A DNA stretch of 64,000 nucleotides from Cytobacillus oceanisediminis. GTDB taxonomy: Bacteria > Bacillota > Bacilli > Bacillales > Cytobacillaceae. The DNA is taken from contig NZ_CP065511.1 of NCBI RefSeq assembly GCF_022811925.1, forward strand, positions 2,039,501 to 2,103,500, written 5' to 3'. This document shows, piece by piece, positions 63,896 to 64,000 of the stretch (the first letter of the stretch is position 1; the number at the start of each line of letters is the position of its first letter). The position numbers and the translations under genes were made by a program. A model generated the notes under the pieces. The model had not been told where the DNA came from, searched no databases, and saw only the letters and a list, made by a program, of their open reading frames with translations.

Positions 63896-64000
63896 ATGAA
63901 ACATATCAGTTTAATGGGTGCAACAGGGTCGATTGGGACACAGACCCTTGATATCATTAAGGAACACCCAGAGGAATTTAAGCTAGCAGCCATGTCTGCA
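63896..64000 (+). CDS. dxr: 1-deoxy-D-xylulose 5-phosphate reductoisomerase, 5' part
   Basis: The first 35 codons of Dxr, the second enzyme of the non-mevalonate isoprenoid pathway. The N-terminus [20 protein letters not shown] is the NADPH-binding GATGSIG motif of the family, continuing [15 protein letters not shown] to the window edge. GGAGGAG lies before the ATG. The product feeds UppS, which is encoded upstream. The 3' end is outside the window. Confidence 0.95.
   Translation, partial: MKHISLMGATGSIGTQTLDIIKEHPEEFKLAAMSA

Overview
This window is a low-GC Firmicutes chromosome segment from a Bacillus-like organism (family Bacillaceae; Cytobacillus, Mesobacillus or a relative is my guess, not shown). 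The evidence is the near-complete gene order of the Bacillus subtilis ylxM-ffh to dxr region, strong AAGGAGG ribosome binding sites, TTG and GTG starts, B. subtilis-type flagellar and chemotaxis genes (fliY, cheC, cheD, sigD, swrD), and intergenic repeats of kinds common in Bacillaceae. All supported genes are on the + strand. No tRNA, rRNA, CRISPR array, prophage or insertion sequence was seen.

Layout. 1-7246: the end of a five-gene set (an unknown coiled-coil/low-complexity protein cut by the window edge, a MoxR AAA+ ATPase, a DUF58 protein, a BatA-like VWA membrane protein and a large double-VWA membrane protein). B. subtilis has no such cluster between ftsY and ylxM, so this is the main accessory block. 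7301-7423: a palindromic repeat. 7479-14831: SRP, ribosome and tRNA-modification genes (ylxM, ffh, rpsP, khpA, ylqD, rimM, trmD, rplS, a type I signal peptidase, rbgA, rnhB). 14843-16995: ylqG and ylqH, which look like paralogues of the FliK C-terminus and the FlhB C-terminal fragment. 17226-19545: sucCD with a near-consensus CcpA (cre) site. 19610-28573: dprA, topA, trmFO, xerC/codV, hslV, hslU, codY.

28574-58452: the fla/che operon, flgB to a swrB-like gene, about 30 kb: rod and hook genes, MS ring, C ring, export gate, FlhF/FlhG, CheY/CheB/CheA/CheW/CheC/CheD, sigma D, and a tail of FapA-like (DUF342), small unknown and SwrB-like genes. Several places inside it look regulatory: a terminator-like hairpin between fliE and fliF, a hairpin that separates a strong Shine-Dalgarno from the TTG start of swrD, a dispersed repeat between flhB and flhA, and a 288-bp gap with a terminator and an extended -10 promoter before sigD. 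58454-64000: rpsB, tsf, pyrH, frr, uppS, cdsA and the first 35 codons of dxr.

The genes join growth (translation, protein targeting, TCA cycle, lipid and isoprenoid synthesis), stress proteolysis and nutrient sensing (HslUV, CodY) and motility. The points most worth checking are the MoxR/VWA cluster, the ylqG/ylqH pair, the structured repeat family (three long copies plus one remnant that seems to serve as the rpsB terminator), and the candidate control elements inside fla/che. All calls rest on reading the sequence and remembered family knowledge; no database search was run.
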